A stretch of DNA of 64,000 bases from Neodiprion pinetum (Eukaryota; Arthropoda; Insecta; Hymenoptera; Diprionidae). The stretch lies in assembly GCF_021155775.2 (NCBI RefSeq), contig NC_060232.1, forward strand, positions 17,119,922-17,183,921, written 5' to 3'. This document shows positions 41,148 to 50,119 of the stretch, piece by piece (position 1 is the stretch's first letter; each line of letters starts with the position of its first letter). The notes under the pieces are model-generated. The model saw only the letters and a program-made list of their open reading frames with translations. It was not told where the DNA came from and did not search any database. The position numbers and the translations under genes were made by a program.

Positions 41148-41617
41148 TGTGACGGGTTTTGTGTCCGCACTAATAAGGTGGGGGGGGGGGGGGGGGGGAG
41201 AGACAATTAGAGACGGGGCGGATAGAATAGGTAAAACTTGGTGTATGTATTTGTGAAGGGGGGGGTTTTGACTTGACTAATAAAGGTACAGAGGGGTTGT
41301 AGACGTCAACGGGGGCTGATCACGCCTCAGCCCTTAGCGTTACTTAATACTAACTCACAGATACGCGCGCGCGGGGGGGGGGGGGGGGGAGGAGAGTGTG
41401 TAGGGTGACGGGGAATGTGAGGTAGGAAGGGTTGGTATTGCGAGGGGAGGAGCAGATCGGCTGTAGATTGCAGGCTAACCTGGTGTCGTCGGCGTGTGTG
41501 TGTGTGTGTATCGGTGTGTAGCGGAGTGTAACTGGGTCTCTCTGGTTCCCTCTCCTGGTGTCGTCGGCGAGTGTGTAACGGGGTGTATCGGTGTGTGTGG
41601 TTAGGGGTCTCTCTCGT

Positions 41618-41666
<49 letters not shown>

Positions 41667-41857
41667 CGTCCTCTTGGCTTCTCGTGGTTACTGCTCTGAC
41701 GGCTGTGATCGTACTGCCCGCTGGCGCTCGGCTCTGCCGAGCGTCGGTGGGCTTCGGTTACGTTCGGGTCTTTCCCGACGGGACGGGACTCACCCGTTCG
41801 GCTCTTCCCCGCGGGTTTGGGGTTTGTTATGACTTGCACTCTAGGTGCAACGTCACA
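41148..41857 (-). repeat. Gypsy-T 3' LTR
   Basis: About 710 bp with inverted ends TGTGACG...CGTCACA. On the coding strand it is preceded by a polypurine tract (TGGAGGGGGGAG, 41858-41870). It contains G homopolymers (about 41180-41199 and 41373-41390), a (GT)n tract near 41490 and (TC)n at 41616-41665; these are places where assembly is unreliable. Confidence 0.75.
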
Positions 41858-41870
41858 ACTCCCCCCTCCA

Positions 41871-42455
41871 CACGCGGGGCGTGGCCTATAGGGTGAGCCG
41901 GCTTCGGTGACGGATTTTGTGGTCATTTCGTCTGTGTTTTCTCCTTTTGGTATTTTCTGTTGTTTCTGTGCTGACTGCTCCGATCTGTCGGGGTTAAGGG
42001 ATGTGGGTCGGGTTGTATTTGCGGGGTGTGTGTTTGGTGTGGGTTGTTGGTTGTCTTATATCTACTTATTCTACTTGGTCTCTTGTGTCTTAATCAAAAT
42101 TATGTTTTTTCTCTTATACAAACTTATTCTATTCTTATATTATTTTGTACTAACTTGGGTGTTTTTCTTAATCTATTTGTGCTTAAATTTTTGGTTTTGG
42201 TTCGGTGGCTCTCGTCGGTGTAGGTCTTGATGAGTTTTTGCGTTGTTCCTTGTTCTTCGTGGCTCGTGGTTGCTTCTCTTTTTGGGTTGTGTTCTGTTTC
42301 TTTGGCCTCCGTCTGTCGTTGTTCGTCCGTCGGTTTGGTGTTGTCAGTGTATTTAGTGTTTTCTGTTTTGTCCCTTTTTTTTTTTTTGTATCGTATTGCG
42401 TCCCGTGTTGTGTGTGCGTCGTTGTTCGTCCGTTCGTTTGGTGTTGTCAGTTTGT
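41871..42455. other. Gypsy-T non-coding sequence
   Basis: T/G-rich on the plus strand, with long plus-strand frames that are only composition artefacts. No protein is recognised on the coding strand between the LTR and 42456. Confidence 0.5.
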
Positions 42456-42869
42456 CTAGTGTTTTCTGTTTTGTTCTTTTTTCTGTTTACGTATTGTTTT
42501 TCGTTTTTTGTATCGTCTTGAGTCCCGTGTGGTGTGTGTGGTTGGTTGGGGTGTTTGTGTATGTTCGACTGTGTCGGTGAGTGAGGTGGTGTCGGTGTTA
42601 CTGTCTGTGTCGTTGTCCGTCGTTTGTGTCTGTGGCATGGTTGTGTGTGTTGTTTCGATGTGTATAACTGTCTCTGCGGTGGAGGTGGTGGAATCTGTGT
42701 CGGTGTCGGTGTCTGGTGTGTTTGAGGGTTGTGTTTTGTGTGGTGCTGTTTGATGTGTGATGTGTGGTTGGTGTGTGGAGGTGCTGGCTTCTGTCTCGTC
42801 AGTGTTTGTACGTTGGTGTGCCCGTCTGGTCATGTATCTGTCTCTTTCTGCTCGTAGTTCGTCGTCCAT
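42456..42869 (-). CDS. Gypsy-T downstream frame B, unknown
   Basis: 137 codons starting MDDELRAERDRYMTRR, then Thr/Asp-rich low complexity (DTDTDSTTSTAE), ending in a basic tail (RRYKKRKTIRKQKK). The stop of the preceding frame (42885-43622) lies about 15 bases before this ATG. The two may once have been one protein, or be translated by re-initiation. No homology is recognised. Confidence 0.4.
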   Translation of the reverse strand: MDDELRAERDRYMTRRAHQRTNTDETEASTSTHQPHITHQTAPHKTQPSNTPDTDTDTDSTTSTAETVIHIETTHTTMPQTQTTDNDTDSNTDTTSLTDTVEHTQTPQPTTHTTRDSRRYKKRKTIRKQKKEQNRKH

Positions 42870-42884
42870 GGTGCTTGTCGCTTG

Positions 42885-43622
42885 TCAGTTTGCAATTATT
42901 GCTATTATTTCTGGGGGTGGTCCTATGTGTTTTTTGCATGTTTGTTTTGTCTGCGTCGGTTCTGTGTGTGTGTCCATGTTGGCGAATGTTTGTAGGATCC
43001 TGTCTTCTGTTGTCTGTGGTCTCGTAAGTCTGGTGCCTGCCCATAGAGGGGGTGATGCGGGGGGTAGTGTGTGTCGTGGTGTTGGTGTCGATGTGGGGTG
43101 TGTGGTTGTGTGGGGTGTTTGTTTCTTGGTGGGTGGGTGTGTAGTCGTGTGCGTGGCTGTGGTTCGTGTGGTTTGGATAACTGTTGGTGGGTGTGTGACA
43201 ATTTGTGGTGGGTGTGGTGTGTCTGTGTTAGCTTGTGTGCAGGTTTGTATGTGTTGTGTGTATTTTGTGCCCCGGACCAGCCCGTTGCATTTTGGGCATT
43301 GCCTTGGTCCGGAGAGTGTAACTGTGTGTGGGGTCATTGATGTGTGTGTTTGTGAGTGTCTCTGTGTGGCTGTGGGTGCAATGGTTGTTATGTGTGTCGT
43401 TGTCGTGGCGGTCTTTGTTACCTGTATGTATGTAGTGGGTGTCGGTAGTAGAGTTCGTCGGGTCTCTGTCTGGTGTGTGCCGTCGTGTCCGTATCTGTGT
43501 GGGTGTGTGGCCTGTCCTGGTGTTTGTAGTAGTGGTGTTCTCTCTGTGTTTGTTGTCGTTGTCGTCAATCTCGTCAGTCGCAATGTCATCAGGGCCGGTA
43601 TTTTTGGTTGCTGGTTTTCCAT
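42885..43622 (-). CDS. Gypsy-T downstream frame A with C2H2/C2HC finger
   Basis: 245 codons after pol, in the position where retroviruses keep env. It is Thr/Pro/His rich. Residues around 110-130 form a zinc-finger pattern (CPKCNGLVRGTKYTQHIQTC), and the end has CKKHIGPPPEIIAI. There is no signal peptide, no transmembrane segment and no cleavage site, so it is not env-like. A nucleic-acid-binding accessory protein is possible; I do not know its function. Confidence 0.5.
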   Translation of the reverse strand: MENQQPKIPALMTLRLTRLTTTTTNTERTPLLQTPGQATHPHRYGHDGTHQTETRRTLLPTPTTYIQVTKTATTTTHITTIAPTATQRHSQTHTSMTPHTVTLSGPRQCPKCNGLVRGTKYTQHIQTCTQANTDTPHPPQIVTHPPTVIQTTRTTATHTTTHPPTKKQTPHTTTHPTSTPTPRHTLPPASPPLWAGTRLTRPQTTEDRILQTFANMDTHTEPTQTKQTCKKHIGPPPEIIAIIAN

Positions 43623-43826
43623 GTTGTCTTTCTGTGGGGTGAATACACATGTTAGTTTATTTTCGAGATGTGTTATCGGGCGTGGTTCTTTTATTGCTTA
43701 TTTGGTCATGTATATAATTTTAGGTCTTCTATGTGACATTTTCCTATATTTTTACCGCTTTCTGTTGTTAATTCATATATTGTGGGTGAGATTTTCTTTG
43801 TTATTATGTATGGGCCTATGAATTTT

Positions 43827-46800
43827 TTACTTAGCTTTGCTGCCGTTCTTTCTGGTCCGGATGAGAGTGTATGGTTTTTTTTTCAGTACTCTGTCTCCTT
43901 CCTTGAATTGAATGTCTCGTCTTCGTAGGTTGTAGTAGTGTGCTTGTTTTTCGTTTGCTTCTATTAAGTGCCTCTGTACTTCGTCTTTGAGTATTTGTAG
44001 TCGTCTCAAGTGATCTGTCCATCTGTCTGTGTCTTGTAATTCTATTTCGTCGTCGTTCTCTAATTGATTTCTTAGACTTTGTGTAGAATTTAATTTCCTT
44101 CCTAGGTTCAAAAAGGCTGGTGTGTGTTTGGTTGATGTGTGTGTACATGTATTGATTGCGAATTGTAGGTCTTGTAAGTGTATGTCCCATTCTGTGTGGT
44201 CGTTGTTCACGTAGGCTTGGATCATTGTTTTAGCGGTTCTGTTGACTCGTTCTACGGGGTTGGCTTGTGCGTGGTATGGGGGGATTGTTGCGTGTCTTAT
44301 ATTGAATTTTTGTGTCAGTTCGCGTATAAGTTTGTGTATGTATGGTGTGCCGTTATCTGTTAGTAGTATTCGTGGTGTACCCCATCGTGATATTACGTGT
44401 GAGTGGAATGTCTGTTCTACTGTTTTTGCGTTTGCTTTGCGTATCGGTATAATTTTCACCCATTTGGTGTATAGGTCTTCGAAAACTATGATGTATTGGT
44501 TTTTTTGTTTTGATAGTGGGAGTGGGCCCATGATGTCTGAGGCTACTACTGTCCACGGTTCTTCTATTATTCTTGTACCCATTAGCCCTGCCGGTCGCGT
44601 TTGTATTGTTTTTATTCTTTGGCATGTGTAGTTTACTGTGTCTCTGTACATCCCTGGCCAATAATATTCTTTGGCTACTCTTTGATATGTCTTTTCGATC
44701 CCTAAGTGGCCTGCTTGTGTTACGTCATGATTTTCGTGTAGCATGTGTGTTATTTTGTCTTTGGGTATTACCAGTTTCCATGGGTTTGTGTCAGGTAGGA
44801 GGTTTGAGTGTGGGGGGTTAGGGCGGTGGAAGTATAGTTGTTTGTTTCTGATTCGCCATGATTTGTTTTTCTCTGGGCGTGTTTTTACTTGTGTTTTCTT
44901 GTATGTGTACCATTTGTCTGTCGTGTCTTCTATTGTCTCTATGTGTTCTTCGTCTTCGTGTCGTCTTGAAAGTGCGTCTGGTACGTCGTGCATTGTACCT
45001 TTTCGGTGTGTAATGTCAAAGTCGTATTCTAATAGTTCTAGTGCCCATCGTGCAAGTCGGCCTGTGGGGTTTTTTAATTCTCTAAGCCACTTCAGTGCGT
45101 GGTGATCTGTAATAACTTTAAAGTGGTATCCTTCCACGTAGGGTCTGAATTTTTTTATGGACCAGAGTACCGCCAAACATTCTCTCTTAGTTGTGGAGTA
45201 TTTACGTTCTGCCTCGCTTAGCGCACGGCTAGCGTATGCTTTGACATGCTCTTCGTCATCGAGAGATTGTGTTAGTACGGCACCTATCCCTGTTCCGCTA
45301 GCGTCTGTTTGTAGTGTGAATGTTTGTGTGTAGTCTGAGCATGCGAGTGTGGGTGGTGATGTGAGTGCGTGTTTGATTATGTTCATTGCGTTCTCTTGTT
45401 CTTCTCCCCAGTGCCATTTCTGGTCTTTTTTTAGTAGTCGTGTTAGTGGTTCTGTAATGTGTGCGAAGTTAGGTATGAAGCTTCTGTACCAAGATGCCAT
45501 GCCAATTAGTCTCCGTGATTGTTTTATTGTTTTTGGGCTTGGGTAGTTTTCTATGGGTTGTGTTTTGTCGGGGTCTATGTGTAGTCCGTGTCTGTCTACT
45601 ATGTATCCGAGATATTTTACTTGTGCGCATCCGAATTCGCACTTCTCTGGGTTTATTGTTAGTCCCGCGTCTGTAATTCTTTTGAGTATTTGTTCTAGTC
45701 TTTGTAAGTGTTCGTCAAATGTTTGTGTTACTATTATTATGTCGTCTAAGTATGCGAATGCATATGGTTCGCATTCTGGGCCTATGAGTCTGTCTAGTAG
45801 TCTTTGGAATGTCGCCGGTGCGCCTGTCAGTCCGTATGGCATTCTTTTAAATTGAAATAAGCCCATTCCCGGGACTGTAAAGGCTGTTATGTGTTTACTG
45901 TCTTCGTCGAGTGGTATTTGGAAGTATGCTTGGCTTAAGTCGATTTTTCATATGTACTGTGTTGTCCGTAGTTTGTCTAATATTGCTGTCATGTACGGTA
46001 GTGAGTATGCATCTTTTTTTGATACTGAGTTTACTTTTCTGAAGTCTAAACAGAAACGGTATGTGTTATTTGGCTTCTTTATCATGACGATTGGGCTCGA
46101 CCATTCACTTTCTGATGGTTCTATCACGTCTTCTCTTAACATTTTGTCTATTTCTGTGTGGATGGCTTCTCTTATTTTTGGTGATACCATATAATATCTT
46201 TGTTTTATGGGTGCGTGTCCTTGTGTGTCTATTTTGTGTTTGATTAGGTGTGTTAGGCCGAGTTGGCCTGGTAGTGTTGAGATTTTCTGCTGTATTGTCG
46301 TCTGTAGTTATGTGTGTTGTGATTGTGTGAGTTCTTGTATTCCTGCGCATATCTGTGGTTCGGTTTCTTCGTCCGTTTGTGTGTTGTCTGTTGTGTGTGC
46401 GTTTGTGGGTATGATTTTTTGATTTGTGATTTGTGTGTTCTGTGGGTTGTCTTTTGGGGGGGTGTTTTCCGGTGGTGTCTTCGTGCTGGGTAGTGTTGGG
46501 GTTAGTGGTTTTTGTTTTACGGTTGTTTTTTCTGTGTTTTCGTGTCTTTCTGTTGTTTTCGGGTGTGTTTGTTGTTTCGTTGCTTCTAATTTTTCTGCTG
46601 CTTTTGCTTGTTTTGTGTGTGTTTGTGTTGATTGATGTCGTATTTTTCGTGTTTGATGTGTTTGCATGTATTCTTTGAGTGGTGTTGGTAGTTCTTGTGG
46701 TCTGGCTTGCATGTGGTAGTGTGTCTGTGGGTCGTCTATCAGTGACCATGTGTTTTTTCCATAATTTATTTGTATTCCAAATCTCATTAAGCCGCTGTTC

Positions 46801-47105
46801 CCAATCATACATTGCGAGCCTAAATTTGGTATTAATCCGAAATTAATTTTTTTTGTTATGTTGCCGAGGCGTATTGGGAGTGTTACTGCTCCTTCTATCG
46901 TCACCTGTGTTCCGTTTCCCATTGTAGCTGTTCTGTCAGGCGTGTCGTTTATTTGTGTGTCTGTGTTGTGTAGTATTTGTATTACTTCTGCGCCTAGGTA
47001 TGAGTGTGTTGCGCCTGTGTCTATTAATGCGTTAAATTCGTGACCGTGTATTTCGATTCTGATGTGGAATCTACTTTTCAGTTCTGTTGTTATCTGTTGT
47101 CGGTG
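43827..47105 (-). pseudogene. Gypsy-T pol: protease, RT/RNase H, integrase
   Basis: One frame with TAA at 46308-46310 and TGA at 45948-45950 (where Trp is expected before KIDLSQAYFQ). Protease LIDTGATHSYLG lies near 47010. RT has FCLDFRKVNSVS, MPYGLTGAPATFQRLL and FAYLDDIIIV; RNase H has LQTDASGTGIGAVL and ITDHHALKWL. The integrase core follows with Asp (VASDIMGPLP), Asp (LLTDNGTPY) and Glu (NPVERVNR). The H2C2 finger is incomplete: HLGIEKTYQRV then a single Cys (YTCQRIKT), where the family has CxxC. The C-terminal part is basic. Confidence 0.9.
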
Positions 47106-47192
47106 CTACTGTCTCGGGTGTGTTTGTGTTGTTTAAGGGGCTGCCCTCCACCCTTGCTGGGTCACCCCTTACTCGTTTCCCTGGTTCTGTGC

Positions 47193-48458
47193 CTATGTGC
47201 ATTGCCATCTGAGGTGTCCGGGTTGGTTGCAGTTAAAGCATCTGCGTGGTGTTGTGCCTGTGTTTGGGTTCGTTTGTGTTTGTTGCTGAGTGTCGTGTGG
47301 TGAGTTATACGTGATTGCGGGGTATCGAGTCTGTTGCGTGTTTTGGTTTGTTTGGTTTCGTCGTATGTTGTCTGTAAGTGCCGGTGGTATATTTGGTGTT
47401 GGGAGTATTGCTGGGCGGGGTTGTGTTTGTGCGTACTTGTATGGGATGTATTGTGTGTGGTGTGTTTGGTGTGTGTAGGTTTCTCGTGGGTGTGTGTAGT
47501 TGTTTAATATTGTTTGTATTGTGTTTTCCCATTCGATATTTGCTTCCCATTCTTTCGCGGCTATTTCCAGTTGGTCGAAGTTCGTGAAGTCGTATGGTTT
47601 TATGTATGCCTTGTATTCTATTTTCATGTTCCTGTATGCCAAGTCTAATTGTGTTCGTGGGTGGTATGGTGGTTTTAGTTGTATAGTAGTGTTCTAAATT
47701 GTATTAGGAATTGTGTAATTTTTTGTGTTGGTCCTTGTACGTAGTTTTTGATTTTTTGTTCCAGTCTGTCCCTGTGTTGTATGTCTTGAAATGCGTGTGT
47801 AATGTCTCTTTCGAATTCTTCTAGTGTTCGCCATTTGCCTCTATTTAATCTGTACCAGTTTTTTGCGTCACCTTCGAGTATCGGGCTGAGGTTGTTGATT
47901 AATTGTGTATCGTGTATTTCATATCCCGTTTGGTAGTCGCGGAGATTTTGCAAACATTCGTGTATATTTTGATTTGTGTTTCCCGAGTATTTTATGTTCC
48001 ATGTTTGTATTGTTTTCATTGCCATTGCTGGCTGATTCCAGTATATACTGTTCGGGTTTGGTGTGTGGTTTGTGTTTGTGGGGTGTATTGACTGTGTGCT
48101 GTATATGTGTGGATCTTCGTATACGTTTCTGTCGCTTGGTGATGCTCCGAGGTCTATCAGGTTTTGTATAAGTCGTGTGTTACGTGTGTTGGTGGCTAAA
48201 AATGTGTCTGTTCCCGTGAAGTGTCCGTTCGTTTGATTGGTTGTTAGCGTGTAAGTTTGCATGTGTGTAGGTGTTGGGATTGTATTGTATGTTTGTGTGG
48301 GATTTGTTGGTTCTGGGCTTTCTTGATGTTGGATTTGTGTACTATGTAAGTTGTGTGTATTCTCTATGATAGCTGCATCGATTATATTTATTGCGTTTGA
48401 TGAATTTATCGTGCGTCGTCTATTTATTTCCTGCGGTTGGGTCGGCGTTTGTTGATCT
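47193..48458 (-). pseudogene. Gypsy-T gag, frameshifted and 5'-truncated
   Basis: Two pieces in different frames (47675-48458 and 47193-47690) meet at a one-base-type frameshift near 47685. The helical capsid part (QPAMAMKTIQTWNIKYSG, FERDITHAFQDIQHRDRLEQ) precedes a zinc knuckle CFNCNQPGHLRWQC. The apparent start upstream of 48458 is antisense Errantivirus LTR sequence, so the real N-terminus is gone. Confidence 0.8.
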
Positions 48459-49442
48459 TGTGATGGAGCTGGAACATTTCTAATGAAATGTAACAGTTTA
48501 TATCCTCTCGTAGAAACATGCCGGGGATTATTTAGATGAATACAAAATTTATCATGCAGCGTAGCCCGCCTTATGCGCTTGGCTTTCTTATCGGCAGCAG
48601 TGCTCAAATTACGCGATTATGCATTTCATATGCACTGTCGCCGAGCCCGGCGAGAGGCCGTGTGAGCAGTCTCAATACTGCTTTCAGGCGTAACGCACGT
48701 CTAATTTAATATAATATAACGTTAACACTTCCTTTCACCATTTTTTGTTATCAATCATCATTCAATTCTCTGTTTAAATAAACATATAAATACCAATACA
48801 GGGTGTCCCTAAATTGCCTCCCACGGACTAGCCAGCATAATACCTCGTTAGAATCAAACCGAGAATTTCTTTTCCGGAAGATCGTCCGACGCATAGTTTT
48901 TGAATTATAAGCGATAGCGCTAGGCCAATCAGAGTGCACCATTTCATCTAGATTTGCCGCCACGGAAATTGCTGTTTTGTTCGTCTGGGTGAATTATTAT
49001 TATTTGTTTACGAATTAAATATCGGCACCTCCCCTCTTTCGCTGCTGTACCCCTTATGCTTGAGGATGCGCTTCTGTTTACACACACAAGTGTGCGCCCA
49101 TAGATGTGCGGCCGGCAGCGTATGCCGCGACAACAATACCGAGGTCAGCGCTCGAGAAGGGGTACAACAGGGAGAGAGGGGAGGTGCCGATATTTAATTT
49201 GTAAACGAATAATAATAATTTACCCAGACGAACAAAACAGCAATATCCGTGGCGGCAAATCTAGATGAAATGGTGCACTCTGATTGGCCTAGCGCTATCG
49301 CTTATAATTCAAAAACTACGCGTCGGACGAGCTTCCGGAAAAAAAATTCTCGGTTGGATTTTAACGAGGTATCATGCTGGCTAGTCCGTGGGAGGCAATT
49401 TAGGGACACCCTGTATAATCGTTGCGCAATATTTGCATGACA
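48459..49442 (+). repeat. 5' LTR, split by a fold-back MITE
   Basis: LTR sequence is at 48459-48798 and 49417-49442, about 365 bp without the MITE. It starts TGTGATGGAGCTGG and ends TTTGCATGACA. AATAAA lies near 48775. Confidence 0.88.
48799..49416. mobile_element. 618-bp fold-back MITE with about 240-bp inverted arms
   Basis: The ends are CAGGGTGTCCCTAAATTG and its reverse complement. The arms run to about 49040 and from about 49175, a few percent different from each other. TA flanks both ends (48797-48798 and 49417-49418), and the uninterrupted LTR copy at 58660-58670 is the empty site. No transposase is encoded; the short mirrored frames in the arms are not genes. Confidence 0.9.
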
Positions 49443-49446
49443 AATT

Positions 49447-49463
49447 TGGCGATCCCGCCAGGA
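49447..49463 (+). promoter_or_regulatory. Primer-binding site
   Basis: TGGCGATCCCGCCAGGA starts four bases after the 5' LTR. It has the form of the complement of a tRNA 3' end. Similarity to arginine tRNA is my impression, not checked. Confidence 0.55.
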
Positions 49464-50119
49464 TCCGGTTTAAACCAACGAACGCGGCGCGCGTATCAAA
49501 CGGCCGGATCATAGTGACGAATTTTGGAAGTGAGTGCATAAGCCCAATAAATTCACGCGCGAACCTTCGGCTACGCGTTTATAAGTAATTATTACGAATT
49601 GTACCTAGCAAGGGATAGAGTGAAAGGCCGCCTTGCGTAGACAATCAAGGACTGCGTGTAGACCGCTTGATAACCAGGGACTGAGTGTAGACCGCCTGAT
49701 TCTACACTGGACAATTCCTATAGTGAACTTGTGTATTTATTGGAAAGGAAGCAAGTATAAAATTCTGCACTCCTTAGATACAATAAACTTCGCGTTTGAA
49801 CCATCTAAGTGAAGTGAAGTGAGAATAAGGACATCGAGACTCGAACCGCTCTTATATTCTTGCCCCCGGTGCCTGTCAGAGACTCCAGGACATCGAAGCC
49901 TCGTACCGACGGCTACCACGATCTTCGAGTGTGATGCTTCACACCTCAATTTGGCTACTCCTAGCGTAAGTACAAGCATTTTGTTACTTACTCGAGTCAC
50001 CATAAACTTATCGAAGGACAAATCGTGATCGGAACTAAGAATTTGATGGTCAAACTTGAATCATTCAAATAAATAAAGTCAAAGCTTGACTCAAGGTAAA
50101 TTTAAAAAATAAATTCACA
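49464..50119 (+). promoter_or_regulatory. Retroviral leader with candidate splice donor
   Basis: About 650 bases without a coding frame. A consensus donor (AGC/GTAAGTAC) begins at 49966. Together with the acceptor at 56320-56321 it would make a spliced env message, as in Errantiviruses. Confidence 0.45.

Larger units (their letters stand above)
41148..48458 (-). mobile_element. Gypsy-T: Ty3/Gypsy element, 5' end lost
   Basis: The 3' LTR (41148-41857) inserts 200 bp after the Maverick integrase. Gag, protease, RT/RNase H, integrase and a downstream extra frame follow on the minus strand. The coding strand is strikingly A+C rich (Thr, His, Pro, Gln codons). The 5' LTR, primer site and gag start are absent: the sequence stops at the Errantivirus-like LTR at 48459. 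Confidence 0.88.

Noticed and set aside
41591..41896. Frame through the (TC)n tract in the Gypsy-T LTR
   Set aside because: It is a Leu-Ser dipeptide artefact of the microsatellite.
42000..43820. Several long plus-strand frames rich in Val/Cys/Leu/Ser
   Set aside because: They are the antisense of A/C-rich Gypsy-T sequence (T/G-rich on the plus strand). Stops are rare by composition and no motif is present.
48459..48607. N-terminal 50 codons of the apparent Gypsy-T gag (basic, ADKKAKRIRR)
   Set aside because: These codons are antisense Errantivirus LTR sequence; the same translation appears at 58286-58543 without any gag.
48751..49440. Two mirrored frames beginning MAANLDEMVHSDWP in the MITE arms
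   Set aside because: They are the same non-coding inverted-repeat sequence read twice. They run out of the element on both sides and carry no domain.
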